A DNA stretch of 44,301 nt from an uncultured Alphaproteobacteria bacterium (GTDB taxonomy: Bacteria; Pseudomonadota; Alphaproteobacteria; UBA6615), in NCBI GenBank assembly GCA_943787445.1, contig CALSML010000022.1, forward strand, positions 1-44,301, read 5' to 3'. Every line of letters begins with the position of its first letter. Position 1 is the stretch's first letter. The position numbers and the translations under genes were made by a program. Positions 33,167 to 41,360 of this stretch are shown in pieces. The notes below the pieces were generated by a model. It saw only the letters and a list, made by a program, of their open reading frames with translations. It was not told where the DNA came from and did no database searches.

Positions 33167-34356
33167 GAAGAAGCCTCCCGGGACAGGGACATGGCGACAT
33201 TGTACAGCAGAAATCCGCTGACGCCCGCAACCGCGATCAGGATGGTGACGGGAAGGGCGGTGGCATGGGGCAGCATCCCGGCGATCTGACCAAAGCCGGC
33301 ACCGATGCTCATCTGCAGAAAGGTCATCAATCCCGATGCCGACCCGGCAATCTGCGGATTGACGCTCACGGCGCCGGCTTGGGCATTTGGCATCGCAAGT
33401 CCGTGGGAGAATCCCATGAAGACACCGGGCACGAAAATGGCCCAGGGCGAGGACACGCCAGCGAGAAAAAGACCGGCGATGGCCAGCGCGAAGAAGGCTC
33501 CGCCTGAACTGCCCCAGCGGATCATGCGGTCGAGGCCGATGCGCACCGTCAGACGTGAGCTGACAATCGTGCCCATCAGGAAACTGGCGGCCAGAAACAT
33601 GAAGAACAGGCCAAAAGCAGCCGGGCCACGGCCGAAGACGTCGATCATCAGAAATGGGACGCCTCCTGCAATGACCATGAACATACCCATGCCGCAACCC
33701 GCATAGCCCGCATAACCTATGAATGCCGGTGTGCGCAGCAAACCCGGGAAAGATCGGAACATCTGCGCGAAGGAACTGGCTTCACCGGTCGGCTTGTGGG
33801 TCTCTTTCAGCGCTGGCAGGGACACCACCAGCGCGAGTACGCCCATGGCACTGGCTAGGATGAAGACGTAGCGCCACCCGGCATAGGCGACAATGAAGCC
33901 GCCAATCCCCGGTGCGAGAACCGGAGCCAGGACGACGACGGACATGACCTGTCCTAGGACGCGGGCGGTTTCCTCGCGGCTGAACATGTCCCGGATGATG
34001 GCACGGCTGACAACGATGCCGGCCGCCCCGCCGAAGGCCTGAACCAGGCGTCCGAAGATCAGGGTCTCGATGTTGGGGGACCAGATGCACAGGGCGCTGC
34101 CACCAATGAACAGGGCCAGACCCAGAATGACGATCGGCCGGCGACCATAGCGATCAGCTGCCGGGCCGAATGCGATGGTCGCAACGGCCATGGCGACCAC
34201 GCCAAGAGTCAAAGTCAGCTGGGTGACCGCATTGGAGGCCTGGAAGGCGGCCTTGATGGAGGGCAGCACCGGAAGGATCACATGAATCGAAATCGGCCCG
34301 AGACCTGCAATCAGGGCGAGAACAATGACAAGTTTGAGATTGCGTGAGGAAGCCAT
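33163..34356 (-). CDS. MFS multidrug transporter, Bcr/CflA subfamily
   Basis: A 397-aa transporter with twelve predicted helices. The start MASSRNLKLVIVLALIAGLGPISIHVILPVLPSI is typical for Bcr/CflA (the D1 motif region is altered). MFS motif A is GPAADRYGRRPIVILG between helices 2 and 3. Motif C-like VVVLAPVLAPGIGGFI is in helix 5, as in drug/H+ antiporters. The start is the ATG at 34354-34356; the longer open frame begins in the divergent promoter. It probably exports a small hydrophobic compound or pathway intermediate by proton antiport. It is first in the operon leading to the ankyrin, SnoaL-like and Mo-hydroxylase genes, and divergent from the hydrolase at 34500. Confidence 0.92.
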   Translation of the reverse strand: MASSRNLKLVIVLALIAGLGPISIHVILPVLPSIKAAFQASNAVTQLTLTLGVVAMAVATIAFGPAADRYGRRPIVILGLALFIGGSALCIWSPNIETLIFGRLVQAFGGAAGIVVSRAIIRDMFSREETARVLGQVMSVVVLAPVLAPGIGGFIVAYAGWRYVFILASAMGVLALVVSLPALKETHKPTGEASSFAQMFRSFPGLLRTPAFIGYAGYAGCGMGMFMVIAGGVPFLMIDVFGRGPAAFGLFFMFLAASFLMGTIVSSRLTVRIGLDRMIRWGSSGGAFFALAIAGLFLAGVSSPWAIFVPGVFMGFSHGLAMPNAQAGAVSVNPQIAGSASGLMTFLQMSIGAGFGQIAGMLPHATALPVTILIAVAGVSGFLLYNVAMSLSREASS

Positions 34357-34412
34357 TGTGTTTGCCGTTATGACCCGGACAGGGAACTCGGAACTGGATT
34401 GTGATGGACCGC

Positions 34413-34441
34413 TTTTCAGTCGGTCATCGTCTCTGTATAGA
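34413..34441 (+). promoter_or_regulatory. Candidate sigma-70 promoter for the 34500-39409 gene group
   Basis: TTTTCA (34413-34418), a 17-nt spacer, TATAGA (34436-34441), giving a start site about 50 nt before the first ATG. Moderate match to consensus; it lies in the spacer divergent to the MFS gene. Confidence 0.4.
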
Positions 34442-34499
34442 GGCCTGAAGGCCAACACCAAATCCAAAAACATCCTGGCCGTGAAATTGAGAGGGAACC

Positions 34500-35768
34500 A
34501 TGTCCAAGAGAACCGAACGCCGCCGTGACAATCAGCAATGGATGCTCGACTGGGTCATCAAGACCACCGGTCGCGTCCAGAACTTCGCCTATGACAACCG
34601 GGTGGTGCCGCCGGAGGTCAAATCCTATGCGCAGATTCACCGCGTGGTGGACAAGCATGCCCGCCATGTTGTCTCCATCGCCGAAGCTGCTGAGCAGGCT
34701 GGCCACACAAAGACTGCAGCGGAGCTGTTCTGGGTTGCCAGCGAACACTATCGCGAAGCCCAGCACACGATCTTCGAGGATGACAATCCCGAAAAAATCT
34801 ACCTCCACAACATGCTGCTGAAATGCTTCGACAAGGTCATGGAATACGCCTCACATCCCATCGAGCGGGTCGAGATTCCGTTCGAGGGGAATTACATTCA
34901 GGGCGTGCTGCATATGGTGCCGGGCGGCGAGAAGCGCCCGACCGTGGTGTTCTGCCCGGGTATGGACATGACCAAGGAGGCCTTCATCGATGCGCTCAAC
35001 CATCCTTTCGTCAATCGCGGCCTGAACTGTCTGCATTTGGACGGTCCGGGTCAGGGCACGAGCAACATTCGCAAGATCCGGGTCACTTTGGACAATTACG
35101 AACGCGCCGGATCGGCCGCCATCGATTATCTGTGCACGCGGCCTGAGGTGGATCCGGATCAGATCGCCGTATCCGGCTTTTCCATGGGGTCGTATTGGGG
35201 TATGCGCCTCGCGGCGCTCGACAAACGGGTGAAGGCGGTCGCCACGGCAGCTGCCTGTTACGGCCCCAAGACGGCGATCTTCGAGCAGGCGTCGCCCCGC
35301 TTCAAGCAGGTCTTCATGTATATGGCCGGCATTCATGATGAGGACGAATTCGATGATTTCGCCTCTCAGATGGTGCTCGATGATGTGGCCGGGGATGTGG
35401 AGTGCCCGGTGCTGCAGGTGACCGGCGAATATGATCCGCTGGCGCCGCTGGAAGATGTGCTTCGCATCTATGAGCTGGTCACGGCACCCAAGGAGTTGTG
35501 GGTGGTCGAGAATGATTTCCACAATCCGCGCAATCGCCCGAATTTCGGCGGGATTGATTTCTACGGGTTCCTTGCCGACTGGATCCTCGACGCGCTGGAT
35601 GGGAAAATTTCCGCCGACCACAAGCGGGAAATCCTCGTGCCTGAACGGGGCGCACCAGGACCCTATGTGCCGCAGGCCGAAGGTGGCTTCATGCTACCCG
35701 AGCGTGTGGGAGCGCCCTCCGGACTGTCCGCGGCCCAGTTGGGGCCGTCGGGTGTTCGTGACGACTGA
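34500..35768 (+). CDS. Alpha/beta hydrolase, FrsA/C-C hydrolase-like with helical N-terminal domain
   Basis: A 422-aa hydrolase. Residues 1-120 form a helical domain (WMLDWVIKTTGRVQNFAYDN ... YREAQHTIFEDDNPEKIYLHNM). The remaining part is an alpha/beta hydrolase: oxyanion strand TVVFCPGMDMTKEA, LDGPGQGTSN, nucleophile elbow IAVSGFSMGSYWGMRLA (G-x-S-x-G), acid near GEYDPLAP and His in ENDFHNPRN. This arrangement matches DUF1100/FrsA-like enzymes including 2,6-dihydroxypseudooxynicotine hydrolase, which cleaves a C-C bond in nicotine catabolism. The start at 34500 is behind GAGAGGGAACC. It is the first of four plus-strand genes, with the amidase 15 nt downstream. The exact substrate is not determined. 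Confidence 0.88.
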   Translation: MSKRTERRRDNQQWMLDWVIKTTGRVQNFAYDNRVVPPEVKSYAQIHRVVDKHARHVVSIAEAAEQAGHTKTAAELFWVASEHYREAQHTIFEDDNPEKIYLHNMLLKCFDKVMEYASHPIERVEIPFEGNYIQGVLHMVPGGEKRPTVVFCPGMDMTKEAFIDALNHPFVNRGLNCLHLDGPGQGTSNIRKIRVTLDNYERAGSAAIDYLCTRPEVDPDQIAVSGFSMGSYWGMRLAALDKRVKAVATAAACYGPKTAIFEQASPRFKQVFMYMAGIHDEDEFDDFASQMVLDDVAGDVECPVLQVTGEYDPLAPLEDVLRIYELVTAPKELWVVENDFHNPRNRPNFGGIDFYGFLADWILDALDGKISADHKREILVPERGAPGPYVPQAEGGFMLPERVGAPSGLSAAQLGPSGVRDD

Positions 35769-35783
35769 TCGGGAAACAGCACA

Positions 35784-37226
35784 ATGTCGGGACATGATGA
35801 ACTGATCGCCCTGTCGGCCTGTGAAGCCGTCGCTTGCCTGAAGGCGGGCGATGTTTCACCGGTCGAACTGGTGGATGCGGCGGCGGCACGTATCGAGGCT
35901 GTCAATCCGGCGGTGAATGCGATCCCGACATTGTGCCTCGATCAGGCCCGGGACACGGCGAAAGCCATGCCAAAGCCGGACAATCCGGACGCGGGATGGC
36001 TCGCCGGATTGCCGGTCATGATCAAGGAAGTGAATGAAGTGGCAGGGGTGCGCACCACCTATGGCTCGCCCATCTTCGCTGATCATGTGCCTGATCATGA
36101 CGACCTCATGGTCGACACCCTGAGGCGCCGCGGCGCTGTCGTGCTGGGAAAATCCAATATCCCCGAGTTCGCGGCCGGGGCGAACACTTTCAATGAGGTG
36201 TTTGGCAAGACCCGTAACCCCTGGAACACGGATATGACCTGTGGTGGATCGTCGGGTGGTTCCGCCGTGTCCGTGGCCACGGGCATGTCCTGGCTGGCGA
36301 CGGGCAATGATCTGGGCGGATCCCTGCGCACGCCAGCGAGTTTCTGTTCGGTGGTCGGGCTTCGGCCCTCGGTGGGCCGGGTCGCCCAGGCGAATGGCCT
36401 CATGAGCCAGGATGCCTACCAGTCACTCGTGGTCGAAGGTCCGATCGGTCGTGACGTTGCCGATGTGGCGCTGATGCTCGACGCCCAGTCGGGGCACAAC
36501 CCGCAGGATCCGAAATCTCTGGCATCCCCCGCGACACCGTTTCTGCAATTTGCGCGCGAGCCCCATGCACCAAAGCGTGTGGGGTTCACGCCCAATCTGG
36601 GGATTGGTCCGATGGACAAAGAGGTCGCAGCGATTTGTGCGGCCACTGCCGCACGCTTTGGGGATGCAGGCTCGGTTGTCGAGGATGCGGCACCCGACTT
36701 CACGGGTGCGATGGATGTCTTCCAGACATTGCGCGCGGCGTTGTTCGCAACGATCGCAGCACCACTGCTCGACAATCATCGGGCGCAACTCAAGCCCGAA
36801 ATGGTCTGGCAGGTTGAGAAGGGTCTGGCGCTGAGCTCGGGCGAGGTGGGCCGTGCGTCCATGGCCCGCACGAAGCTCTATCAGCGCGCGGCCAGCTGGT
36901 TCGAGGACTATGACGTTCTGGCGCTGCCCGCGGCGACCGTGCCGCCGTTCGACGTGAACATTCGCTATATCGAAGAGGTCGATGGCCACACCTTCGACAA
37001 TTATGTGGACTGGATCTACATCACCTATGCCATCACCCTGACTGGGTGTCCGGCGATCTCCGTGCCTGCGGCTTTCACGGATTCGGGCCTGCCGGTGGGC
37101 ATCCAGCTGGTGGGGCGACCCTATGGAGAGGCGGAGCTTCTGAGCTATGCCGCACAGCTGGAAGAGATTCTTGCGCTGGGCAGGATGACCCCGATGATGC
37201 CGATGGACCCGGCTTCCCGGGCCTGA
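35784..37226 (+). CDS. Amidase signature family enzyme
   Basis: A 480-aa amidase. The catalytic triad of the amidase signature is present with canonical spacing: K81 (LPVMIKEVNEV), cis-Ser S156 (CGGSSGGSAVSVATG) and nucleophile S180 (GNDLGGSLRTPASF). These are 75 and 24 residues apart, as in fatty-acid amide hydrolase. The C-terminal GCPAISVPAAFTDSGLPVGIQLVGRPYGEAELL is also typical. It hydrolyses a carboxamide (or a related C-N bond) of unknown substrate. The start at 35784 is 15 nt after the hydrolase stop, so the pair is co-translated. GatCAB is excluded because gatB and gatC are missing and the context is catabolic. Confidence 0.93.
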   Translation: MSGHDELIALSACEAVACLKAGDVSPVELVDAAAARIEAVNPAVNAIPTLCLDQARDTAKAMPKPDNPDAGWLAGLPVMIKEVNEVAGVRTTYGSPIFADHVPDHDDLMVDTLRRRGAVVLGKSNIPEFAAGANTFNEVFGKTRNPWNTDMTCGGSSGGSAVSVATGMSWLATGNDLGGSLRTPASFCSVVGLRPSVGRVAQANGLMSQDAYQSLVVEGPIGRDVADVALMLDAQSGHNPQDPKSLASPATPFLQFAREPHAPKRVGFTPNLGIGPMDKEVAAICAATAARFGDAGSVVEDAAPDFTGAMDVFQTLRAALFATIAAPLLDNHRAQLKPEMVWQVEKGLALSSGEVGRASMARTKLYQRAASWFEDYDVLALPAATVPPFDVNIRYIEEVDGHTFDNYVDWIYITYAITLTGCPAISVPAAFTDSGLPVGIQLVGRPYGEAELLSYAAQLEEILALGRMTPMMPMDPASRA

Positions 37227-37261
37227 GAAGTCCGGAACGCTTTCCCGAACGGAGACACGAG

Positions 37262-38425
37262 ATGAACGCCACAACGAATTTCGATGGTCTCGAGGTTGGC
37301 TTTGATGTGCCAGCCGTTCCGGGAATGGATGCTGCCGATATTCAGACACCTTGCCTGGTGCTCGACCTTGACGCGCTGGAGCGCAACATCAGGAAGATGG
37401 GCGACTACGCCCGGGCTCATAACATGCGGCTGCGGGTCCACGGGAAAATGCACAAATCCGTCGATGTGGCGAAGTTGCAGCAGCGGGTCGGTGCCGCCGA
37501 TGGTGTTTGCTGTCAGAAGGTTTCGGAAGCCGAAGTGTTTGCGCGTGGCGGCATCACGGATGTGCTGGTCTCGAATGAGGTTCGTGACCCGCTGAAGATC
37601 GACCGCCTTGCGCAGCTACCCAAACACGGCGCACGCATCAGCGTCTGCGTGGACGATATAATCAATGTGGCGGAGCTGTCCGCCGCGGCCCGAAAGCATG
37701 GCACGCAGCTGGAGGTTCTGGTTGAGATCGATTGCGGGACGGGTCGTTGCGGGGTGACGACACCCGACGACGCTGTGGCTCTCGCTCAGGCAGTGGCCGC
37801 TGCGGAAGGTCTGACCTTCGGCGGTATTCAGGCCTATCAGGGCTCAGCGCAACATCTCGACAGCTATCAGGCGCGCGCGGAAAAACTCGACATCGCGATT
37901 GCGCTGGTCAAGGACGTGGTGGATGGGTTGCGTGCTGCCGGGCTCGACCCGGAACTGGTTTCCGGCGGGGGTACGGGCTCCTACATTTTCGAGAGCAACT
38001 CGGGCGTCTACAACGAACTCCAGTGCGGTTCCTATGCGTTCATGGATGCCGATTATGGCCGGATACGGGACAAGGACGGCAACCGGATCGATCAGGGTGA
38101 ATGGCAGAACGCCTTTTTCATCCTCACGCAGGTGATGAGCCATCTGAAAGGCGACAAGGCCATCGTGGATGCGGGGCTGAAGGCCCAGTCGGTAGATAGC
38201 GGGTTGCCGGTCGTATTCGGTCGGGATGATCTGGAATACAAAAAGTGTTCCGATGAACATGGCGAGATCGCCGATCCGAATGGTGTCCTGAAGGTGGGGG
38301 ACAAGCTGCAGCTGATCCCGGGGCACTGCGACCCGACCGTGAATGTGCATGACTGGTATGTCGGTGTACGGAACGGGAAGGTGGAAACCCTCTGGCCCGT
38401 TTCGGCGCGAGGCAAAGGTTACTGA
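37262..38425 (+). CDS. DSD1-family PLP enzyme, D-threonine aldolase-like
   Basis: A 387-aa fold-type III PLP enzyme of the D-threonine aldolase/D-serine dehydratase family. The PLP Lys is in LRVHGKMHKSVD (Lys62, at the place of the family's R-P-H-x-K-T-H-K), and TPCLVLDLDALERNI is the N-terminal signature. The divalent-metal pair near the C-terminus reads H355-x-D357 (PGHCDPTVNVHDW). H-x-D is the pair I recall for D-threonine aldolase (Mn), whereas D-serine dehydratase uses H-x-C. This points to aldol cleavage of a beta-hydroxy amino acid into glycine and an aldehyde. The start at 37262 follows GGAGACACGAG, 35 nt after the amidase. Confidence 0.88.
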   Translation: MNATTNFDGLEVGFDVPAVPGMDAADIQTPCLVLDLDALERNIRKMGDYARAHNMRLRVHGKMHKSVDVAKLQQRVGAADGVCCQKVSEAEVFARGGITDVLVSNEVRDPLKIDRLAQLPKHGARISVCVDDIINVAELSAAARKHGTQLEVLVEIDCGTGRCGVTTPDDAVALAQAVAAAEGLTFGGIQAYQGSAQHLDSYQARAEKLDIAIALVKDVVDGLRAAGLDPELVSGGGTGSYIFESNSGVYNELQCGSYAFMDADYGRIRDKDGNRIDQGEWQNAFFILTQVMSHLKGDKAIVDAGLKAQSVDSGLPVVFGRDDLEYKKCSDEHGEIADPNGVLKVGDKLQLIPGHCDPTVNVHDWYVGVRNGKVETLWPVSARGKGY

Positions 38426-38569
38426 ACCCTCCTGCACGTGTGCCATCGCGATTGCGAACATCCGTTCAGTGGGGCCCACACTTGACCAGGAATTGGCCGA
38501 CAGAATAGCCTCGAACCCTTTCATTCAGACGCAGCAGAGCAGGCGCTGCGCCCGCCGAGGAACTGACCC

Positions 38570-39409
38570 ATGGCCCAGACCGCCGAACTGACCACCGATC
38601 CTGACTATGTCGAAGCCGAACTCGACTACATTGTCGATGACGGCATTCCGGCGGTGCGCTACCTCGACTGGCCGGAGATGGAACATCTCGCCCACAAGCC
38701 GGCCTATGAGAAACACCTCGTGCGCATTCACAACGGCCGCGCCGACCCGGACCAGTTCACCCTGCCGTCGCACGGCTTTGCCTTCGTCGATCACCACACG
38801 AAGGTGAAGGATTTCTTCGACGAGGACGAGGTGCGTTCGGTCTACTATCTCGAGACCGAGGCGCTGATTCAGGCGCATAGCGGTGGTGCCAGCCGCGTGC
38901 TGGTCTTCGATCACACGCTGCGGACGGCCGAGCAGGCGCGTCAGCAGGCCGACCGGGTGCGCAAGGCGGTCTATTCCGTGCACAACGACTACACCGAACG
39001 TTCGGCGCCACAGCGGGTACGGGACTTTCTGCCGGAAGACGAAGCTGAAGCCGCTCTCAAACGACGCTACGCGATCATCCAGACATGGCGGTCGATCGCG
39101 CCGCGGGTCGAACGGGACCCGCTGGCCCTGTGCGATGGCCGGACGATTCCGGAAGAGGGCTTCATCCCATATGAGCGGCGTTATCGCTATCGCACCGGCG
39201 AGACCTATCACATCTCTTACAACCCGGCGCATCACTGGTTCTGGTTTCCGCAGATGACGCGGGAGGAGGCGCTGGTCTTCAAGGTCTATGACACGGACGC
39301 CTCAGCCGGTGTGCGCTTCACCGCACACACCGCCTTCGATGATCCGAACACACCACCTGATGCGGCGATCCGCGAGAGCATCGAGATGCGGGCCTTGGTG
39401 TTCTATTGA
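38570..39409 (+). CDS. CmcJ/NvfI-family oxygenase-like protein
   Basis: A 279-aa protein of the CmcJ/NvfI (AsaB/GedK) family, related to the 7-alpha-cephem hydroxylation component CmcJ and to fungal non-haem iron oxygenases. Conserved parts are VHNDYTERSAPQRVRDFLP (H-x-D iron ligands), YAIIQTWRSIAPRVERDPLALCD, and the C-terminal ISYNPAHHWFWFPQMTREEALVFKVYD with VRFTAHTAFDDP. This W-F-P-Q-M motif is diagnostic. The start at 38570 is behind CGAGGAAC. It is separated from the aldolase gene by 144 nt with no gene or terminator, so it probably belongs to the same group. A hydroxylation step on the amide or amino-acid substrate is suggested by context only. Confidence 0.9.
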   Translation: MAQTAELTTDPDYVEAELDYIVDDGIPAVRYLDWPEMEHLAHKPAYEKHLVRIHNGRADPDQFTLPSHGFAFVDHHTKVKDFFDEDEVRSVYYLETEALIQAHSGGASRVLVFDHTLRTAEQARQQADRVRKAVYSVHNDYTERSAPQRVRDFLPEDEAEAALKRRYAIIQTWRSIAPRVERDPLALCDGRTIPEEGFIPYERRYRYRTGETYHISYNPAHHWFWFPQMTREEALVFKVYDTDASAGVRFTAHTAFDDPNTPPDAAIRESIEMRALVFY

Positions 39410-39447
39410 TCCCGACTGCGCTTGCCGGGTGACAGTTCAGGACCTGT

Positions 39448-40419
39448 TCAGCCGGCCGCCGCCAGCCGTCGTCCATAGGCCAACGCGGCAACCAGGTTCG
39501 TGTGATCCGCGGTGCCGGTCCATGCGATATCAAACGCCGTGCCATGATCGACCGAGCACCGATCGAAGGGCAGACCGACTGTCACATTCACCGCCGTATC
39601 AAAGGCGATCAGTTTTACTGTCGCGTGGCCCTGGTCGTGATATTGGGCGATCACCAGATCGAACTCGCCGTGATGGGCGCGGGCAAAGACTGTATCCCCG
39701 GACAGGGGCCCGACCACATTGATGCCTTCGGCCTGTGCCGTCGCAACCGCAGGGGCCACCTGAGTGTCATCCTCAGTGCCGAACATGCCGCCTTCGCCAC
39801 AATGGGGGTTCAGACCTGCAACCGCGATGCGCGGTGAAGCCAGACCAAGCCGCTTGAAATGTCCGTCTCCGGCCCGAATGACTTCCAGCACCCGTTCGGT
39901 GGTGCAGCGACGGATGGCATCGGCCAGAGAGACGTGGGCCGAAACATGGATGGTCGACAGGGTGGGCGAGGTGAGCAGCATGTTGGACTTGATGCCACCG
40001 GCCAGATGGCTGAGCAGGCCGGTGTGACCGTCATAGATATGACCGGCTTCGTGCAGAGCGGCCTTGTTGATCGGTGCAGTGACAATACAGCCGATTTCTC
40101 CTGCCAGCGCCATTTCGGCTGCTTTGACGATATAGGTATAGGCTGCCTCGCCACCGGCTTTGGACACTTCGCCGGCGGGAGCCGTTTCGACTTCTGCGGT
40201 GGGCATGTCGAGAAGACGGACATCCTGATCGTTGGACAGAATATCTGTGAACTGAACACCCGTGCCGCACAGTGCGTTCGCGCGTTCGAGAACCGGGCGC
40301 GATCCGATTACCAGAACGTCCTTGCGTTCGGCCGGTGACGTCTCTGCCAGTGCCTTGCAGATCACTTCCGGTCCGACCCCGGCAGGGTCGCCCATGGTGA
40401 TGGCGATGGGTTTGGTCAT
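39448..40419 (-). CDS. pdxA: 4-hydroxythreonine-4-phosphate dehydrogenase family (PdxA)
   Basis: A 323-aa NAD-dependent beta-decarboxylating dehydrogenase of the PdxA family. The signatures ITMGDPAGVGPEVICKAL (N-terminus), the phosphate/substrate segment HEAGHIYDGHTGLLSHLAG (first metal His), STIHVSAHVSLADAI (second region), LNPHCGEGGMFGTED, and YHDQGHATVKLIAFDTAVNVTVGLP (third metal His) are all present. PdxA works in pyridoxal phosphate synthesis. Homologous PdxA2/DenD enzymes oxidise D-erythronate- or D-threonate-4-phosphate, and the absence of pdxJ or ksgA nearby leaves that possibility. The pirin gene lies 6 nt upstream on the same strand; the CmcJ-like gene converges 38 nt away. Confidence 0.9.
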   Translation of the reverse strand: MTKPIAITMGDPAGVGPEVICKALAETSPAERKDVLVIGSRPVLERANALCGTGVQFTDILSNDQDVRLLDMPTAEVETAPAGEVSKAGGEAAYTYIVKAAEMALAGEIGCIVTAPINKAALHEAGHIYDGHTGLLSHLAGGIKSNMLLTSPTLSTIHVSAHVSLADAIRRCTTERVLEVIRAGDGHFKRLGLASPRIAVAGLNPHCGEGGMFGTEDDTQVAPAVATAQAEGINVVGPLSGDTVFARAHHGEFDLVIAQYHDQGHATVKLIAFDTAVNVTVGLPFDRCSVDHGTAFDIAWTGTADHTNLVAALAYGRRLAAAG

Positions 40420-40425
40420 GGCAGT

Positions 40426-41298
40426 TTATTTCTCGGGCAAGGGGATGAACTCGTCGTCCCCTGCAATCCTGTCGAAGCGGTTGTTCTTCCAGTCGTCCTT
40501 GGCCTGTTCAAGCCGTTCCCCGGAACTTGATACGAAGTTCCACCAGAGGTGACGCTCTCCGTCAATGGGCGCGCCTCCGAGCAGCATCACCCGAGCACCG
40601 TTCGCGGATGTGAAGGTGACGTCGGTGTCTTCGGCAAGCACCAGCATCTCGTTCGCGCCATAGGTTTGGCCGGCCACTGCGATGTCGCCTTCAACCACAT
40701 AGACCGCGCGCTCACGATGTTCGTCGGTCATATCGACCATCGCCCCGGCATCCAGATGGACATCCAGATAGAACATGGGGGAGGCGGTTACGACCGGAGA
40801 TTCTATGCCATAGGCCGTACCCGCAATCATCCGCATGCGCACACCGTCATTCTCGATTTCCGGGAGGGTGTTTTCCGGATGGTGAAAGAAACCGGGATCG
40901 CTTTCTTCGGCATTTTTGGGGAGTGCGACCCAGGACTGAATTCCGAACAATCGGCTCTCCGAATTGCGGATTTCGTCACGGGTCCGTTCCGAGTGAACAA
41001 TGCCGCGACCGGCGGTCATCCAGTTCACATCTCCGGGTCGGATCGGCTGTTCATAGCCCAAACTGTCCCGGTGCATAATCTCACCCTCGAAGAGGTAGGT
41101 GACCGTGGCCAGCCCGATATGCGGGTGCGGACGCACATCGATGCCCTCGCCAGCTCCAAATGTGTTCGGCCCCATGCAATCGAAAAAAATGAAGGGGCCG
41201 ACGCTGCGCCGCCTGGCATAGGGGAGAACGCGTGCAACCTCGAACCCGCCGAGATCACGGCTGCGGGGTTTGATAACGAGTTCAACCGGGTCTGGCAT
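40426..41298 (-). CDS. Pirin family protein
   Basis: A 290-aa bicupin. The N-terminal pirin domain holds the iron site His residues in DVRPHPHIGLATVTYLFEGEIMHRDS and AGRGIVHSERT, flanked by the diagnostic GGFEVARVLPYARRRSVGPFIFFD. The C-terminal domain (PMFYLDVHLDAGAMVDM ... GEREHLWWNFV-like segment, ending in KDDWKNNRFDRIAGDDEFIPLP) is also typical of YhhW-type pirins. Such proteins include quercetin 2,3-dioxygenases and redox-sensing cofactors; the role here is open. It precedes pdxA by 6 nt, so both are probably one transcript. Confidence 0.93.
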   Translation of the reverse strand: MPDPVELVIKPRSRDLGGFEVARVLPYARRRSVGPFIFFDCMGPNTFGAGEGIDVRPHPHIGLATVTYLFEGEIMHRDSLGYEQPIRPGDVNWMTAGRGIVHSERTRDEIRNSESRLFGIQSWVALPKNAEESDPGFFHHPENTLPEIENDGVRMRMIAGTAYGIESPVVTASPMFYLDVHLDAGAMVDMTDEHRERAVYVVEGDIAVAGQTYGANEMLVLAEDTDVTFTSANGARVMLLGGAPIDGERHLWWNFVSSSGERLEQAKDDWKNNRFDRIAGDDEFIPLPEK

Positions 41299-41360
41299 GG
41301 CGTGTGTTCAGTTCGTGCGTGATGGGATCAAAACGTGACTTACGTCACGCAATACAGAAA

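Noticed and set aside
36423..37349. 308-codon minus-strand frame over the amidase
   Set aside because: Antisense shadow of the amidase signature gene.
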